A DNA stretch of 38,153 nt from Acidimicrobiaceae bacterium (GTDB lineage: Bacteria; Actinomycetota; Acidimicrobiia; Acidimicrobiales; RAAP-2), in NCBI GenBank assembly GCA_003133665.1, contig PKYK01000058.1:1-38153 (forward strand), in the 5' to 3' direction. The notes under the pieces were generated by a model. That model did no database searches and had not been told where the DNA came from. It saw only the letters and a list, made by a program, of their open reading frames with translations. The translations under genes and the position numbers were made by a program. Each line of letters starts with the position of its first letter. The stretch's first letter is position 1. Of the stretch, positions 17,577 to 24,568 are shown piece by piece.

Positions 17577-18479
17577 ATGAACTTCCAGATATGGGGCCTG
17601 ACCGGCTCGCTGACAACTCAGAACGAAAGTCAGATGCCCTTCGCCGAGGAGCGTCTCTGGCACTGGATCAACGAGATCGACGCATCGTGCAACCGGTTTC
17701 GCTCCGACTCGGAGATCTCACGCCTGAACCGACATCAGGGTCAAACCGTCGCCATAAGTGAGGCGCTCGAACTGGCGCTCGACGCCGCGTTGCGCGCGGG
17801 CGCCGCCACCGACGGTCTCTGCGATCCGACCGTGTTGCCCGCGCTGCTGGCCCTGGGCTACGACCGTGACTACGACGAACTCGCCAGACAAGTGGACGTC
17901 GTGGCGAAGGCTCCGGTCCCTGCCCCCGGTCTCGGCGCGATCACCCTCGACCGCACGCGCCACACGGTGACGCTGGCTCGAGACTGTCAGCTCGATCTCG
18001 GCGCCAGCGCGAAAGCCCTGGTGGTCGATCTCGTCGCCGAGGACGTGGCGCCCTACGGCGGCGTGGTCGTTGAACTCGGAGGCGATATCGCGGTTCGAGG
18101 ACACGGGCCCCACGGTCCGTGGGTCATCGGCGTCGGTGATTCCTTGACGATCACCGGTCGCGAGCCGCGCATCAGCTTCTCCAACGGCGGCATCGCCACG
18201 TCCTCGGCGACCACTCGCACCTGGCGGGTGGGATCTCGCACGGCGAACCACATCATCGATCCGCGTACCGGCACGTTCGCCCAGAGCACGTACGCCACCG
18301 CGACCGTCACGGCCAGCAGCTGCGTCATTGCCAACGCATTCGCGACGGCCGCCCTACTGTGGGGAGAGGACGCGGGCTACTACATTTCCCAGGCCGGATG
18401 GTCCGGCCGCCTCGTTCGACACGACGGCTCCGTCGAGTTCGTCGGTGGATGGCCCCGAGCAGAAGAGACCCCCTCATGA
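17577..18479 (+). CDS. apbE: FAD:protein FMN transferase (ApbE family)
   Basis: A 300-residue ApbE. The enzyme moves FMN from FAD onto a Thr of a target protein through a phosphoester bond. Family motifs: DGLCDPTVLPALLALGYD, LDLGASAKALVVDLVAED, VVVELGGDIAVRG and the Mg/FAD segment NHIIDPRTGTF followed by TVTASSCVIANAFATAALL. The ATG at 17577 is 5 bp after the previous stop; the upstream extension with four His is noise. There is no signal peptide or lipobox, so flavinylation would occur in the cytoplasm, which is odd if the target is extracytoplasmic. No FMN_bind protein is encoded nearby. The stop overlaps the next start by 3 bp (ATGA). Confidence 0.9.
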   Translation: MNFQIWGLTGSLTTQNESQMPFAEERLWHWINEIDASCNRFRSDSEISRLNRHQGQTVAISEALELALDAALRAGAATDGLCDPTVLPALLALGYDRDYDELARQVDVVAKAPVPAPGLGAITLDRTRHTVTLARDCQLDLGASAKALVVDLVAEDVAPYGGVVVELGGDIAVRGHGPHGPWVIGVGDSLTITGREPRISFSNGGIATSSATTRTWRVGSRTANHIIDPRTGTFAQSTYATATVTASSCVIANAFATAALLWGEDAGYYISQAGWSGRLVRHDGSVEFVGGWPRAEETPS

Positions 18480-19192
18480 TCGCCCTGACCTCGCCCTACC
18501 TGTGGTACACCACCCGGGCCACCGGCATGGTCGCGATGGTGCTCTTCACCATCGTGGTCGCGCTCGGCACCCTGGTCGCCAATCGCATCGGGGGCACGAT
18601 CATCGGCCGCTTCGAGATCAATGAGCTCCACCGATCCATGTCCATCGTCGCCATTGTCTTCCTGGCCATTCATATCGCGACGACCGTCCTCGACAGCTAC
18701 GTGCCGACCGGAGTCATCTCGATATTCGTGCCCATGACCTCGATCTACAAACGCGTGCCGGTCGGCGTCGGGGCGGTGGCGCTCGACCTCATCCTGGCCG
18801 TGTGGATCTCGAGTCTGTTGAAGGTCCGCATCGCCAACACGACCTGGCGGTTCATCCACTGGTTCAGCTGGTTGGGTTTCGCCACGTCCATCGTCCACGC
18901 GTTCCTTACGGGAACCGACAGTCGAAAGAGCTGGGGCCTGGTGCTCGTCGTTGCCTGCTCGAGCGTCGTGTTCGTGGCGGCGCTGTGGCGCTACCTCGGT
19001 CGCCCCGCGCGCGCCGCCGGAAGAACCGCGCTCTCACCGCTCGCCGCTCCCCCCGCGCCGCCGAGTGGCGGGCGCACCACCGCGACCCGTCTCGGCTCGG
19101 TTCCCCCGCCGCCCCCCGCGGCACCGCGACCCTCGACGGGACCCTTCCCCCGTGGTCCGCAGCGACCATCGAACAAGAAGGGCCGTCGATGA
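18476..19192 (+). CDS. Ferric-reductase-like b-type cytochrome membrane protein
   Basis: A 238-residue integral membrane protein of the ferric-reductase-like transmembrane family, with about five or six helices in residues 1-173. Four His form two pairs spaced as in bis-haem b proteins: His52 and His66 (LHRSMSIV, LAIHIATT) and His128 and His141 (RFIHWFSW, SIVHAFLT). It lacks the cytoplasmic FAD/NADPH domain of full ferric reductases; instead the tail after residue 175 is Pro/Ala-rich and basic. Electrons would therefore come from separate partners, most simply the next two gene products. ATG overlaps the apbE stop, and its own stop overlaps the next ATG by 4 bp, so the four proteins are translationally coupled. 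Confidence 0.88.
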   Translation: MIALTSPYLWYTTRATGMVAMVLFTIVVALGTLVANRIGGTIIGRFEINELHRSMSIVAIVFLAIHIATTVLDSYVPTGVISIFVPMTSIYKRVPVGVGAVALDLILAVWISSLLKVRIANTTWRFIHWFSWLGFATSIVHAFLTGTDSRKSWGLVLVVACSSVVFVAALWRYLGRPARAAGRTALSPLAAPPAPPSGGRTTATRLGSVPPPPPAAPRPSTGPFPRGPQRPSNKKGRR

Positions 19193-20466
19193 TCGCGCCC
19201 AACTCACTGCCTCGCGTCCTGCACGAGGCTTCGGGACGCCCACTCTCCTTGGCCCAGCACGAAGAGGCCTTCGCGAGCGCCCCGCGATCGGGGTCGCTGT
19301 TCGAGCACCTGGAGGCATCCGGGCTCACCGGTCGCGGAGGTGCGGCGTTCCCCACCGCCCGCAAGGCCAAGCTGATCCGCGAGCAGCGCAGCCACAACAA
19401 GTTCATGGTCGTCAACGCCATGGAGGGCGAGCCGTCGTCGCACAAGGACCGAACCCTCCTGAGTGCGAATCCGCACCTGGTGCTCGACGGCGCCGAATTC
19501 CTGGCTTCCGTCATCGGGGCCAAGAACATCGCGGTCTGCGTGTCGCGCGACAACCCCGCGGCGGTCAATCACCTCAAGAGGGCGATCCACGAGCGCGAGC
19601 GCCGCAGCCTGCGCGGGCCCAAACTCGAGCTCCACACTCCACCGTGGCGTTACGTCGCGGGCGAGGAGTCGGCGCTCGTCCACTGGCTCGACGACAATGA
19701 GTCGCTGCCGCAGTACCGCCCGCTGCGTCCCCACATCTTGCGCATCGGCCACGGACCGGTCCTGGTCGACAACGCAGAGACCTGCGCCCACGTCGGGTTG
19801 ATCGGTCGGTTTGGGTCCGACTGGTTCCGCAGCGTCGGCACGAGCGCGAACCCCGGCAGCACCCTCGTCTCGGTGTCGGGCGCCGTTGAACGGCCCACCG
19901 TGCTCGAGGTCGCCCTGGGCACACCGCTGCGCTCGATTCTCGAAGCGGCCGGTGCCGACACCACCCCCCAGGCCGTTCTCCTCGGCGGATACGGCGGCAC
20001 CTGGTTCGACGGCTCGCGGATCGACGTGCCCTACGCCAGCGACACGCTCCAGCCCCTTGGGGCGACGACCGGTGCGGGCATCATCGTGGTGCTGCCGCGC
20101 AACGGATGTGGCATCGTGGAGACCCAGCGCATCGCCAAATGGATGGCGAATGAGAGCGCGCGCCAGTGCGGGCCCTGCGCATTCGGGCTGCCCGCGATTG
20201 CCGAGGATCTCGTCCACCTCACCACGAACTCCCGTGACGCGCAGGCGGCCTACCAACGGCTCGTGGAGCGCTGCGGGGTCATCGAAGGGCGTGGCGCCTG
20301 CCGGCACCCTGACGGCGTTGTGCGTCTCGTGCGAACGGCGTTGGACGTCTTTGCCACCGACATCGAGAGCCACCTTCGTGGCGACCACTGCGCCGGGAGT
20401 CGCTCGGGCCAATACTTCGCCTCGGTGCCTTCGATCGAACGCGAAGAGGAACTCGTATGGGAATAA
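19189..20466 (+). CDS. NuoF-like flavin/iron-sulfur oxidoreductase with atypical cluster motif
   Basis: A 425-residue homologue of the NADH-binding complex I subunit NuoF and of RnfC-like proteins. FMN/NADH segments are LTGRGGAAFPTARKAKL (47-63) and NAMEGEPSSHKDR; an SLBB-like region follows near SVSGAVERPTVLEVALGTPL. The Fe-S site reads ESARQCGPCAFG, with Cys327 and Cys330, then Cys371 and Cys401. Normal NuoF has CxxCxxC plus a Cys about 41 residues later; here the first Cys is Ala324, while Cys371 is at the expected fourth position. Cys401 may substitute, or the cluster is three-coordinate. It probably passes electrons between NAD(P)H, ferredoxin and the membrane cytochrome. The direction of flow is not known. 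Confidence 0.88.
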   Translation: MIAPNSLPRVLHEASGRPLSLAQHEEAFASAPRSGSLFEHLEASGLTGRGGAAFPTARKAKLIREQRSHNKFMVVNAMEGEPSSHKDRTLLSANPHLVLDGAEFLASVIGAKNIAVCVSRDNPAAVNHLKRAIHERERRSLRGPKLELHTPPWRYVAGEESALVHWLDDNESLPQYRPLRPHILRIGHGPVLVDNAETCAHVGLIGRFGSDWFRSVGTSANPGSTLVSVSGAVERPTVLEVALGTPLRSILEAAGADTTPQAVLLGGYGGTWFDGSRIDVPYASDTLQPLGATTGAGIIVVLPRNGCGIVETQRIAKWMANESARQCGPCAFGLPAIAEDLVHLTTNSRDAQAAYQRLVERCGVIEGRGACRHPDGVVRLVRTALDVFATDIESHLRGDHCAGSRSGQYFASVPSIEREEELVWE

Positions 20467-20699
20467 GACGTCGGTCGGGCGGATTCGTCCTGAGCGTCAA
20501 CCCGATCCTCTGCGACGGATTCGGCCACTGCGCCGAACTGGCTCCGGACCTCGTCCACCTGGACGAGTGGGGCTACCCCATCATCACCACGATTCCGGTC
20601 CCCCTTTCGAATCTCGCGGCCCTGGAGTCGGCGCGTTACGCCGTGCGGGGCTGTCCGCGCCAGGCGCTGCGCATCGATCGCATCAGCGATCCTTCGTAG
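20457..20699 (+). CDS. Small 3Fe-4S-type ferredoxin
   Basis: An 80-residue soluble ferredoxin of the type that serves cytochromes P450. Cluster ligands are Cys19, Cys25 (CDGFGHC, CX5C) and Cys66 in VRGCPRQAL; the absence of the second CxxC Cys indicates a 3Fe-4S cluster or an open-site 4Fe-4S cluster. The acidic EWGYP segment is typical. The ATG lies within the end of the NuoF-like gene (10-bp overlap), so the two are made together. Last gene of the redox operon; a hairpin follows. Confidence 0.9.
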   Translation: MGIRRRSGGFVLSVNPILCDGFGHCAELAPDLVHLDEWGYPIITTIPVPLSNLAALESARYAVRGCPRQALRIDRISDPS

Positions 20700-20738
20700 G
20701 CCCCGCCGGTCGACCGCGTGGGCCCATCGGGTCAACGC

Positions 20739-20768
20739 CGTCCCTGCGCGGCGCGTCGAACAGGGACG
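20739..20768 (+). terminator. Possible terminator hairpin after the ferredoxin
   Basis: CGTCCCTG (20739-20746) and CAGGGACG (20761-20768) form a perfect 8-bp stem with a 14-nt loop, 40 bp after the ferredoxin stop. There is no T tract. The rest of 20700-20916 shows no credible gene or RNA. Confidence 0.4.
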
Positions 20769-20916
20769 TCGGCGCGCGATTCGATGGATGAGCACCTCAC
20801 TCGGTGCTCGAAGAACCCGGCCATCGCGCGGGACCGTCGCGGCCGGCTCCGTCGATGCCAACCGGGCCGGCCTCCCACGGAAGGGGGCGATTCCTCCCCG
20901 CCAGGATTCCGCCGCT

Positions 20917-20946
20917 TTGTCGGCCTCGGGGCATATCTAGTAGAGT
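20917..20946 (+). promoter_or_regulatory. Promoter of bS22 gene (TTGTCG-18-TAGAGT)
   Basis: -35 TTGTCG at 20917-20922, an 18-bp spacer and -10 TAGAGT at 20941-20946. The start codon follows 10 nt later, so the leader is at most a few nucleotides. No Shine-Dalgarno could fit, supporting leaderless or near-leaderless translation. Confidence 0.6.
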
Positions 20947-20956
20947 CGTACGAGCC

Positions 20957-21058
20957 ATGGGATCACTAATCAAGAAGCGCCGCAAGCGCATGCGCAAGAA
21001 GAAGCACAAGAAGATGCTGAAGCGAACTCGCTTCCAGCGTCGCGCCGCCGGTAAATAG
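20957..21058 (+). CDS. 30S ribosomal protein bS22 (AURKAIP1/COX24-like)
   Basis: A 33-residue, extremely basic protein beginning MGSLIKKRRKRMRKKKHKK. It aligns along its whole length with the small actinobacterial protein found as bS22 in the Mycobacterium smegmatis 70S structure, annotated elsewhere as AURKAIP1/COX24 domain protein. In that ribosome it sits in rRNA near the decoding region of the 30S subunit. Its length, the MGS start and the KKRRKRM core are diagnostic. It has its own promoter and stands alone between the redox operon and the convergent ispE, whose stop is 13 bp away. Genes this short are often missed by gene callers. Confidence 0.9.
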   Translation: MGSLIKKRRKRMRKKKHKKMLKRTRFQRRAAGK

Positions 21059-21071
21059 CTTTCGCCGACGC

Positions 21072-21821
21072 CTATTTGGGCGTTGTGGTGGTCTGGTAAA
21101 ACCGAAGAGTGCCTGCGGGACCCTCGACGTCCCAGGCGTGCGGCCCGTCATCAACGTGGCCCTCGACGAACATCGTCGAGCCTGAACCGGCCAACTGCAC
21201 GTCGGGGCCCCATCGCGCGCGAAGCCACTCGAGCGTGCTGCTCAGCCGGGGCTCGACGACGCCGGCCGGCACTTCGAGGTGATTGCGTCCCTGGGGCTGC
21301 CAGCCACCGGCTCGAAGCTCGTCAAAGGTGCGGTAGCAGTCGGCCGTGGAGACGCCGAACGCCGGCATGATCAACGTCACCGCACGACTCTCGAAGGGCA
21401 GCGGGGTCACGATCTCGCCCACTCCCTCGACGAGCGCCCGTCCCCCGACCTGGCAGAACGGCACGTCACCCCCCAGGGTCAGTGCCTCGTCGGCGCTCAC
21501 GCCACCGGCCCAACGCAGAATGGCTGCCGCGTCGGCGCTGCCGCCGCCGAGTCCTCCGCCGACCGGTATCGACTTCTCGATCACGACCCCGGCGGTTCGG
21601 TGCACGAGTTTCAGGGCTCGCGCCACGAGATTCGTCTCGTCGCTCGGCACCGCCGACGTCGGGTTGGCGACGCGCACGTAGTCAGCCGACTCGTCCACCA
21701 CCAGCGTGTCCACCAGGTCGATGGTGGACATCTCGCTGCGCAGTTCGTGGTACCCGTTCTCGCGGCGCCCGGTGATCTCCAGGTTCCAGGTCAGTTTCGC
21801 GGGAGCGCGGAGCCCGATCAT
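21072..21821 (-). CDS. ispE: 4-diphosphocytidyl-2-C-methyl-D-erythritol kinase
   Basis: A 249-residue GHMP-family kinase of the MEP isoprenoid pathway, phosphorylating the 2-hydroxyl of CDP-methylerythritol. Motifs: APAKLTWNL with the catalytic Lys at the N-terminus, the ATP loop PVGGGLGGGSADAAAIL, the catalytic Asp in LGGDVPFCQVGGRA, and the C-terminal GSGSTMFVEG. It is shorter than most IspE proteins (about 280-310), mainly through trimmed loops and C-terminus, but no key residue is missing. The ATG at 21821 overlaps the rsmA stop by 4 bp, matching the conserved rsmA-ispE pair; upstream in-frame codons are inside rsmA and were rejected. Confidence 0.93.
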   Translation of the reverse strand: MIGLRAPAKLTWNLEITGRRENGYHELRSEMSTIDLVDTLVVDESADYVRVANPTSAVPSDETNLVARALKLVHRTAGVVIEKSIPVGGGLGGGSADAAAILRWAGGVSADEALTLGGDVPFCQVGGRALVEGVGEIVTPLPFESRAVTLIMPAFGVSTADCYRTFDELRAGGWQPQGRNHLEVPAGVVEPRLSSTLEWLRARWGPDVQLAGSGSTMFVEGHVDDGPHAWDVEGPAGTLRFYQTTTTPK

Positions 21822-22633
21822 CGAGCGGCCGCCAGTCGCGCGAACTCCTCCAACGAGAGTTCCTCGGGTCGACGGGTCGGGTCGACGTCGGCGCGTTCGA
21901 AGACGCCTTCGGTGACCCATCCGGCCAGTGATCGGCGCAGCATCTTCCGACGCTGACCGAATGACGTGCGAATGACGGTGAAGAGGTCCGCTTCGCTGAC
22001 GAGTGCGGGGTCGATGCGCACGCGCTCGCGACGAACGATCGACACCAGCGCCGAGTCGACGTTCGGACGCGGCACGAAGACCGTCGGTCCGACCTTGCCA
22101 ACGACCTTCGCGTCGGCGAAGTACTGCACCCGCAGTGACGCCGCACCGTAGGCCTCGTCGCCGGCCTGAGCGGCGAACCGCTCGCCGACCTCCTTTTGGA
22201 CCATCACCAGCATGCGCCGAATGAGGGGCTGGGTTTCGAGAAGGTGCAGCACCAGGGGGGTGGCGACGTTGTAGGGAAGGTTGGCGACGACAGTCGCCTC
22301 TCGGCCCTGGAGGATCTCCTCGTAGTCGGCGTGGAGGGCGTCGGCGTGGTGCACGGTGACCCCGAAGGGCTCGACCACCGAACGCAGCGGCGAGAGCAGG
22401 TGCCGGTCCACCTCCATCGCCTGGATCTCGGCTCCCGTCTCGACGAGCGCCAGGGTCAGCGATCCCAAGCCGGCGCCGATCTCGAGCACGAGGTCACCGG
22501 GTCCGACCTCGGCCAACCGGGCGATGCGGCGAACGGTGTTCGGATCGACGACGAAGTTCTGGCCCAGTGCCCGCGAGGGCTTCAGTCCGTGCGCCTCGAG
22601 GAGCGCGACGAGTTCGGTACGGGTATGGGTCAC
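21818..22633 (-). CDS. rsmA: 16S rRNA (A1518/A1519) dimethyltransferase
   Basis: A 271-residue KsgA/RsmA enzyme that dimethylates two adjacent adenines in helix 45 of 16S rRNA, a late check in 30S assembly. Motifs: the N-terminal RALGQNFVVDPNTVRRI, SAM motif I VLEIGAGLGSLTLAL, acidic EVDRHLL, catalytic NLPYNVATPLV, and FVPRPNVDSALVSI. The C-terminal helical domain is complete. The GTG at 22633 overlaps the upstream stop by 4 bp; an upstream in-frame start would add 11 residues lying within the previous gene. Translation is probably coupled to the PASTA-RlpA gene. Confidence 0.96.
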   Translation of the reverse strand: MTHTRTELVALLEAHGLKPSRALGQNFVVDPNTVRRIARLAEVGPGDLVLEIGAGLGSLTLALVETGAEIQAMEVDRHLLSPLRSVVEPFGVTVHHADALHADYEEILQGREATVVANLPYNVATPLVLHLLETQPLIRRMLVMVQKEVGERFAAQAGDEAYGAASLRVQYFADAKVVGKVGPTVFVPRPNVDSALVSIVRRERVRIDPALVSEADLFTVIRTSFGQRRKMLRRSLAGWVTEGVFERADVDPTRRPEELSLEEFARLAAAR

Positions 22634-23637
22634 CAAGAGACTTTGACACGTACGACGCCGCGCCACGGCGGCGCGAGTTGGCTGAACTGCGTTTCGGAGA
22701 GGTCCACGACCCGCCCGGTACTCGACCCCTGTCGATCGGTCACCGTACAGCGGATGGTGCGACCGGTCGCCAGATCACGAACGATGATGCGGGTGCCGTG
22801 TGGCAGATACGACGACGCGCACCGTCCCGGTGTGTACGAGTACCAGGTCGCGAGGCCGATCCGGTAGCGCACTGGAGCCTTCTTCACCGTGGTGGTGGTC
22901 ACCCGCACCGTGGTGGTCGTTACCGGCTCGGTGGTGGTCGGCGCCGTCGAGGTGGTGGTCTCGCCCGGGTACGTCGTGGTCGTCACCGGCACGGTGGTGG
23001 TCGGCGTCGGGGGCCTGGTGGTCGTCGTCGGGGGTCCGGGCGCGGGTTTGGTGGTCGTCGTCGCGGGCTTGGGCTTGGGCTTGGGCTTGGCGGACGTGAT
23101 CTTCTTCGTTGGACGAGCAGGCCTCACCGTGCTCGTGGTCAGAGTGACGGTCGAATGCCAGCGAACCCGAGTTCCGGGGACGGGGGTCTGGCGGACGTCG
23201 ACCACCCACCGGCCACTGGAGCTGCCCGGGCCCTGGGTTCGAAAGTACAGTTGCGCCTTGCGCATCGCCGCGTAGACCTGGGCCTTGGAGAGGCCGATGA
23301 GCCGAGGCACCGCGCGCAGGGCGTGACCCGCGTGCAGTGACGTGGTCAACGTGATGGTGGCGTGCCACGCCAGCAGGGTGCCCGGGCGCGGGTTCTCGCT
23401 GGCCACCGAGGTCCACGCACCGTTGGCGCTCCCGGGGCCGACGGTTCGAAAGTAGAGGTCGGCGTGGCGCATCGCCGCGTAGACGTCGGCTTTGGGCAGA
23501 CCGACGACGTTCGGGACATGGCGAGGGGCGTGCACGGACGTGGCCCCCGCCATTTGGGGCTCGACGAGGACCGCGGTGGTCGCCATGAGGCTGACCGCGG
23601 TCAAAGAGGCCAACGAGCGCCGCAGCGCTCGTCGCAT
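22630..23637 (-). CDS. Exported PASTA-PASTA-RlpA-like (DPBB) cell-wall protein
   Basis: A 335-residue exported protein in the chromosomal slot of rpfB. The signal peptide is residues 1-31 (RRALRRSLASLTAVSLMATT core). Two PASTA-like repeats follow (about 37-98 and 103-165), each with a VPxLxGLxKAxVYAAMR start and RWHSTVTLTTS-like end; PASTA domains bind peptidoglycan stems. Then come (KP)4 and a roughly 70-residue Thr/Pro/Val linker. The C-terminal 80 residues form an RlpA-like double-psi beta-barrel: GLATWYSYTPGRCASSYLPH, GTRIIVRDLATGR, TVTDRQGS and VVDLSETQFSQLAP, keeping the Asp of the NDRGP and DLS motifs. It is probably a peptidoglycan-binding lytic enzyme. ATG start with GGGG and GGAGG upstream. 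It has its own promoter. Confidence 0.85.
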   Translation of the reverse strand: MRRALRRSLASLTAVSLMATTAVLVEPQMAGATSVHAPRHVPNVVGLPKADVYAAMRHADLYFRTVGPGSANGAWTSVASENPRPGTLLAWHATITLTTSLHAGHALRAVPRLIGLSKAQVYAAMRKAQLYFRTQGPGSSSGRWVVDVRQTPVPGTRVRWHSTVTLTTSTVRPARPTKKITSAKPKPKPKPATTTTKPAPGPPTTTTRPPTPTTTVPVTTTTYPGETTTSTAPTTTEPVTTTTVRVTTTTVKKAPVRYRIGLATWYSYTPGRCASSYLPHGTRIIVRDLATGRTIRCTVTDRQGSSTGRVVDLSETQFSQLAPPWRGVVRVKVSW

Positions 23638-23701
23638 TGATGTCCCCAGACCTCCACCCTCCACCAGGACAACGGGCTGTACTGAGACTTCCCGCCCCAC
23701 A

Positions 23702-23730
23702 ACGCTAGGCAAGGGTGGCGCCAAAGGCAA
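23702..23730 (-). promoter_or_regulatory. Promoter of the PASTA-RlpA gene (TTGCCT-17-TAGCGT)
   Basis: On the minus strand, -35 TTGCCT at 23730-23725, a 17-bp spacer and -10 TAGCGT at 23707-23702. The resulting leader is about 58 nt and contains the Shine-Dalgarno-like GGAGG. The 136-bp gap to tatD thus holds a terminator and this promoter, so PASTA-RlpA, rsmA and ispE form a separate unit. Confidence 0.55.
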
Positions 23731-23746
23731 CTCAGTCTCGAAGATT

Positions 23747-23769
23747 AAATGAAATCCCTCATCAGAGGG
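23747..23769 (-). terminator. Intrinsic terminator after tatD
   Basis: Minus-strand CCCTC, loop TGAT, GAGGG (23769-23756), then ATTTCATTT. The short stem begins 5 bp after the tatD stop and is followed by a T-rich tract. Confidence 0.5.
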
Positions 23770-23773
23770 TTGT

Positions 23774-24568
23774 TCATCGGACCGGCACGCCGAAGAGCCG
23801 GGCCGAATTGGCCGCCGTCGCGTCGCGCAAAACCGACACCTCGTCGCCGCGCAGCTCGGCGACGAATTCGCCCACCTCCGCCACGAAGGCCGGCTCGTTG
23901 GCCCTGCCGCGGTGCGGCACGGGCGCCAGGAACGGACTGTCGGTCTCCACGTGGAGCCGATCGAGCGGCACGAGCCGAACCGCCTCGCGCAGCATCGCGG
24001 CATTCTTGAAGGTCACCACTCCCGACACCGAGATGTCACACCCGAGGTCCAGGCAGTGCTGCGCGTCCTCGGGCGTGCCCGTGAAGCAGTGGATCACCGT
24101 GCGAGGTGGCGCGCCCTCGCTTCGCAGAATGGCCAGCAGATCGTCAAAGGCGTCGCGAGCGTGTATGACGAGGGCGAGGTCCAGCTCGTGGGCCAGCGCG
24201 ATCTGCATGGCGAAGGCGGCTCGCTGGGCAACGCGCGGGGAGTGTTCGTAGTAGTAGTCAAGACCACATTCGCCAATACCGACGAGTCGGGGATGGCCCG
24301 CTCGCGCCATTTCCTGCAGGGGGGCGACATCCTCCGTGGCGTCGTGGGGATGCAGGCCAACGGTGGCGAAGATCTCCACGGGACTCTCCAGGTCAGTGAT
24401 GGCGAGGGCCTCGGCGGACGTCGTCGCGTCGGTACCGATGACCACAACCCGGTCGACTCCGGCGCCGAAGGCCCGCTCCAGGGTGCGCCTCGCGTCAGCG
24501 GCGACCTGTTCGTCACCGGAGAGGAATCGATCCTGGAGATGACAGTGCGCGTCAGTCCATCTGCTCAT
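23774..24568 (-). CDS. tatD: TatD-family metal-dependent deoxyribonuclease
   Basis: A 264-residue TIM-barrel amidohydrolase-superfamily nuclease. Metal ligands are visible: DAHCHL at 6-11 (HxH), Glu in VGIGECGLDYYYE, His in LVIHARDAFDDL, His in VIHCFTGTPED and Asp in HVETDSPFLAPVPHRG. TatD enzymes act as 3'-5' exonucleases or D-aminoacyl-tRNA-deacylase-like hydrolases. The ATG overlaps the metG stop by 4 bp (ATGA). The metG-tatD pair is conserved from Firmicutes to Actinobacteria. Confidence 0.94.
   Translation of the reverse strand: MSRWTDAHCHLQDRFLSGDEQVAADARRTLERAFGAGVDRVVVIGTDATTSAEALAITDLESPVEIFATVGLHPHDATEDVAPLQEMARAGHPRLVGIGECGLDYYYEHSPRVAQRAAFAMQIALAHELDLALVIHARDAFDDLLAILRSEGAPPRTVIHCFTGTPEDAQHCLDLGCDISVSGVVTFKNAAMLREAVRLVPLDRLHVETDSPFLAPVPHRGRANEPAFVAEVGEFVAELRGDEVSVLRDATAANSARLFGVPVR

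Noticed and set aside
20700..20916. Possible small gene after the ferredoxin
   Set aside because: Short frames exist but have no ribosome binding site, promoter spacing or family resemblance; only a hairpin is supported.
22889..23275. Val/Gly-rich open frame opposite the PASTA-RlpA linker
   Set aside because: It is the reverse reading of the Thr/Pro repeats and has no start context.
23638..23773. c-di-AMP (ydaO-type) riboswitch before the PASTA-RlpA gene
   Set aside because: Such riboswitches often precede rpf-like genes, but the roughly 58-nt leader is too short and lacks the conserved core.
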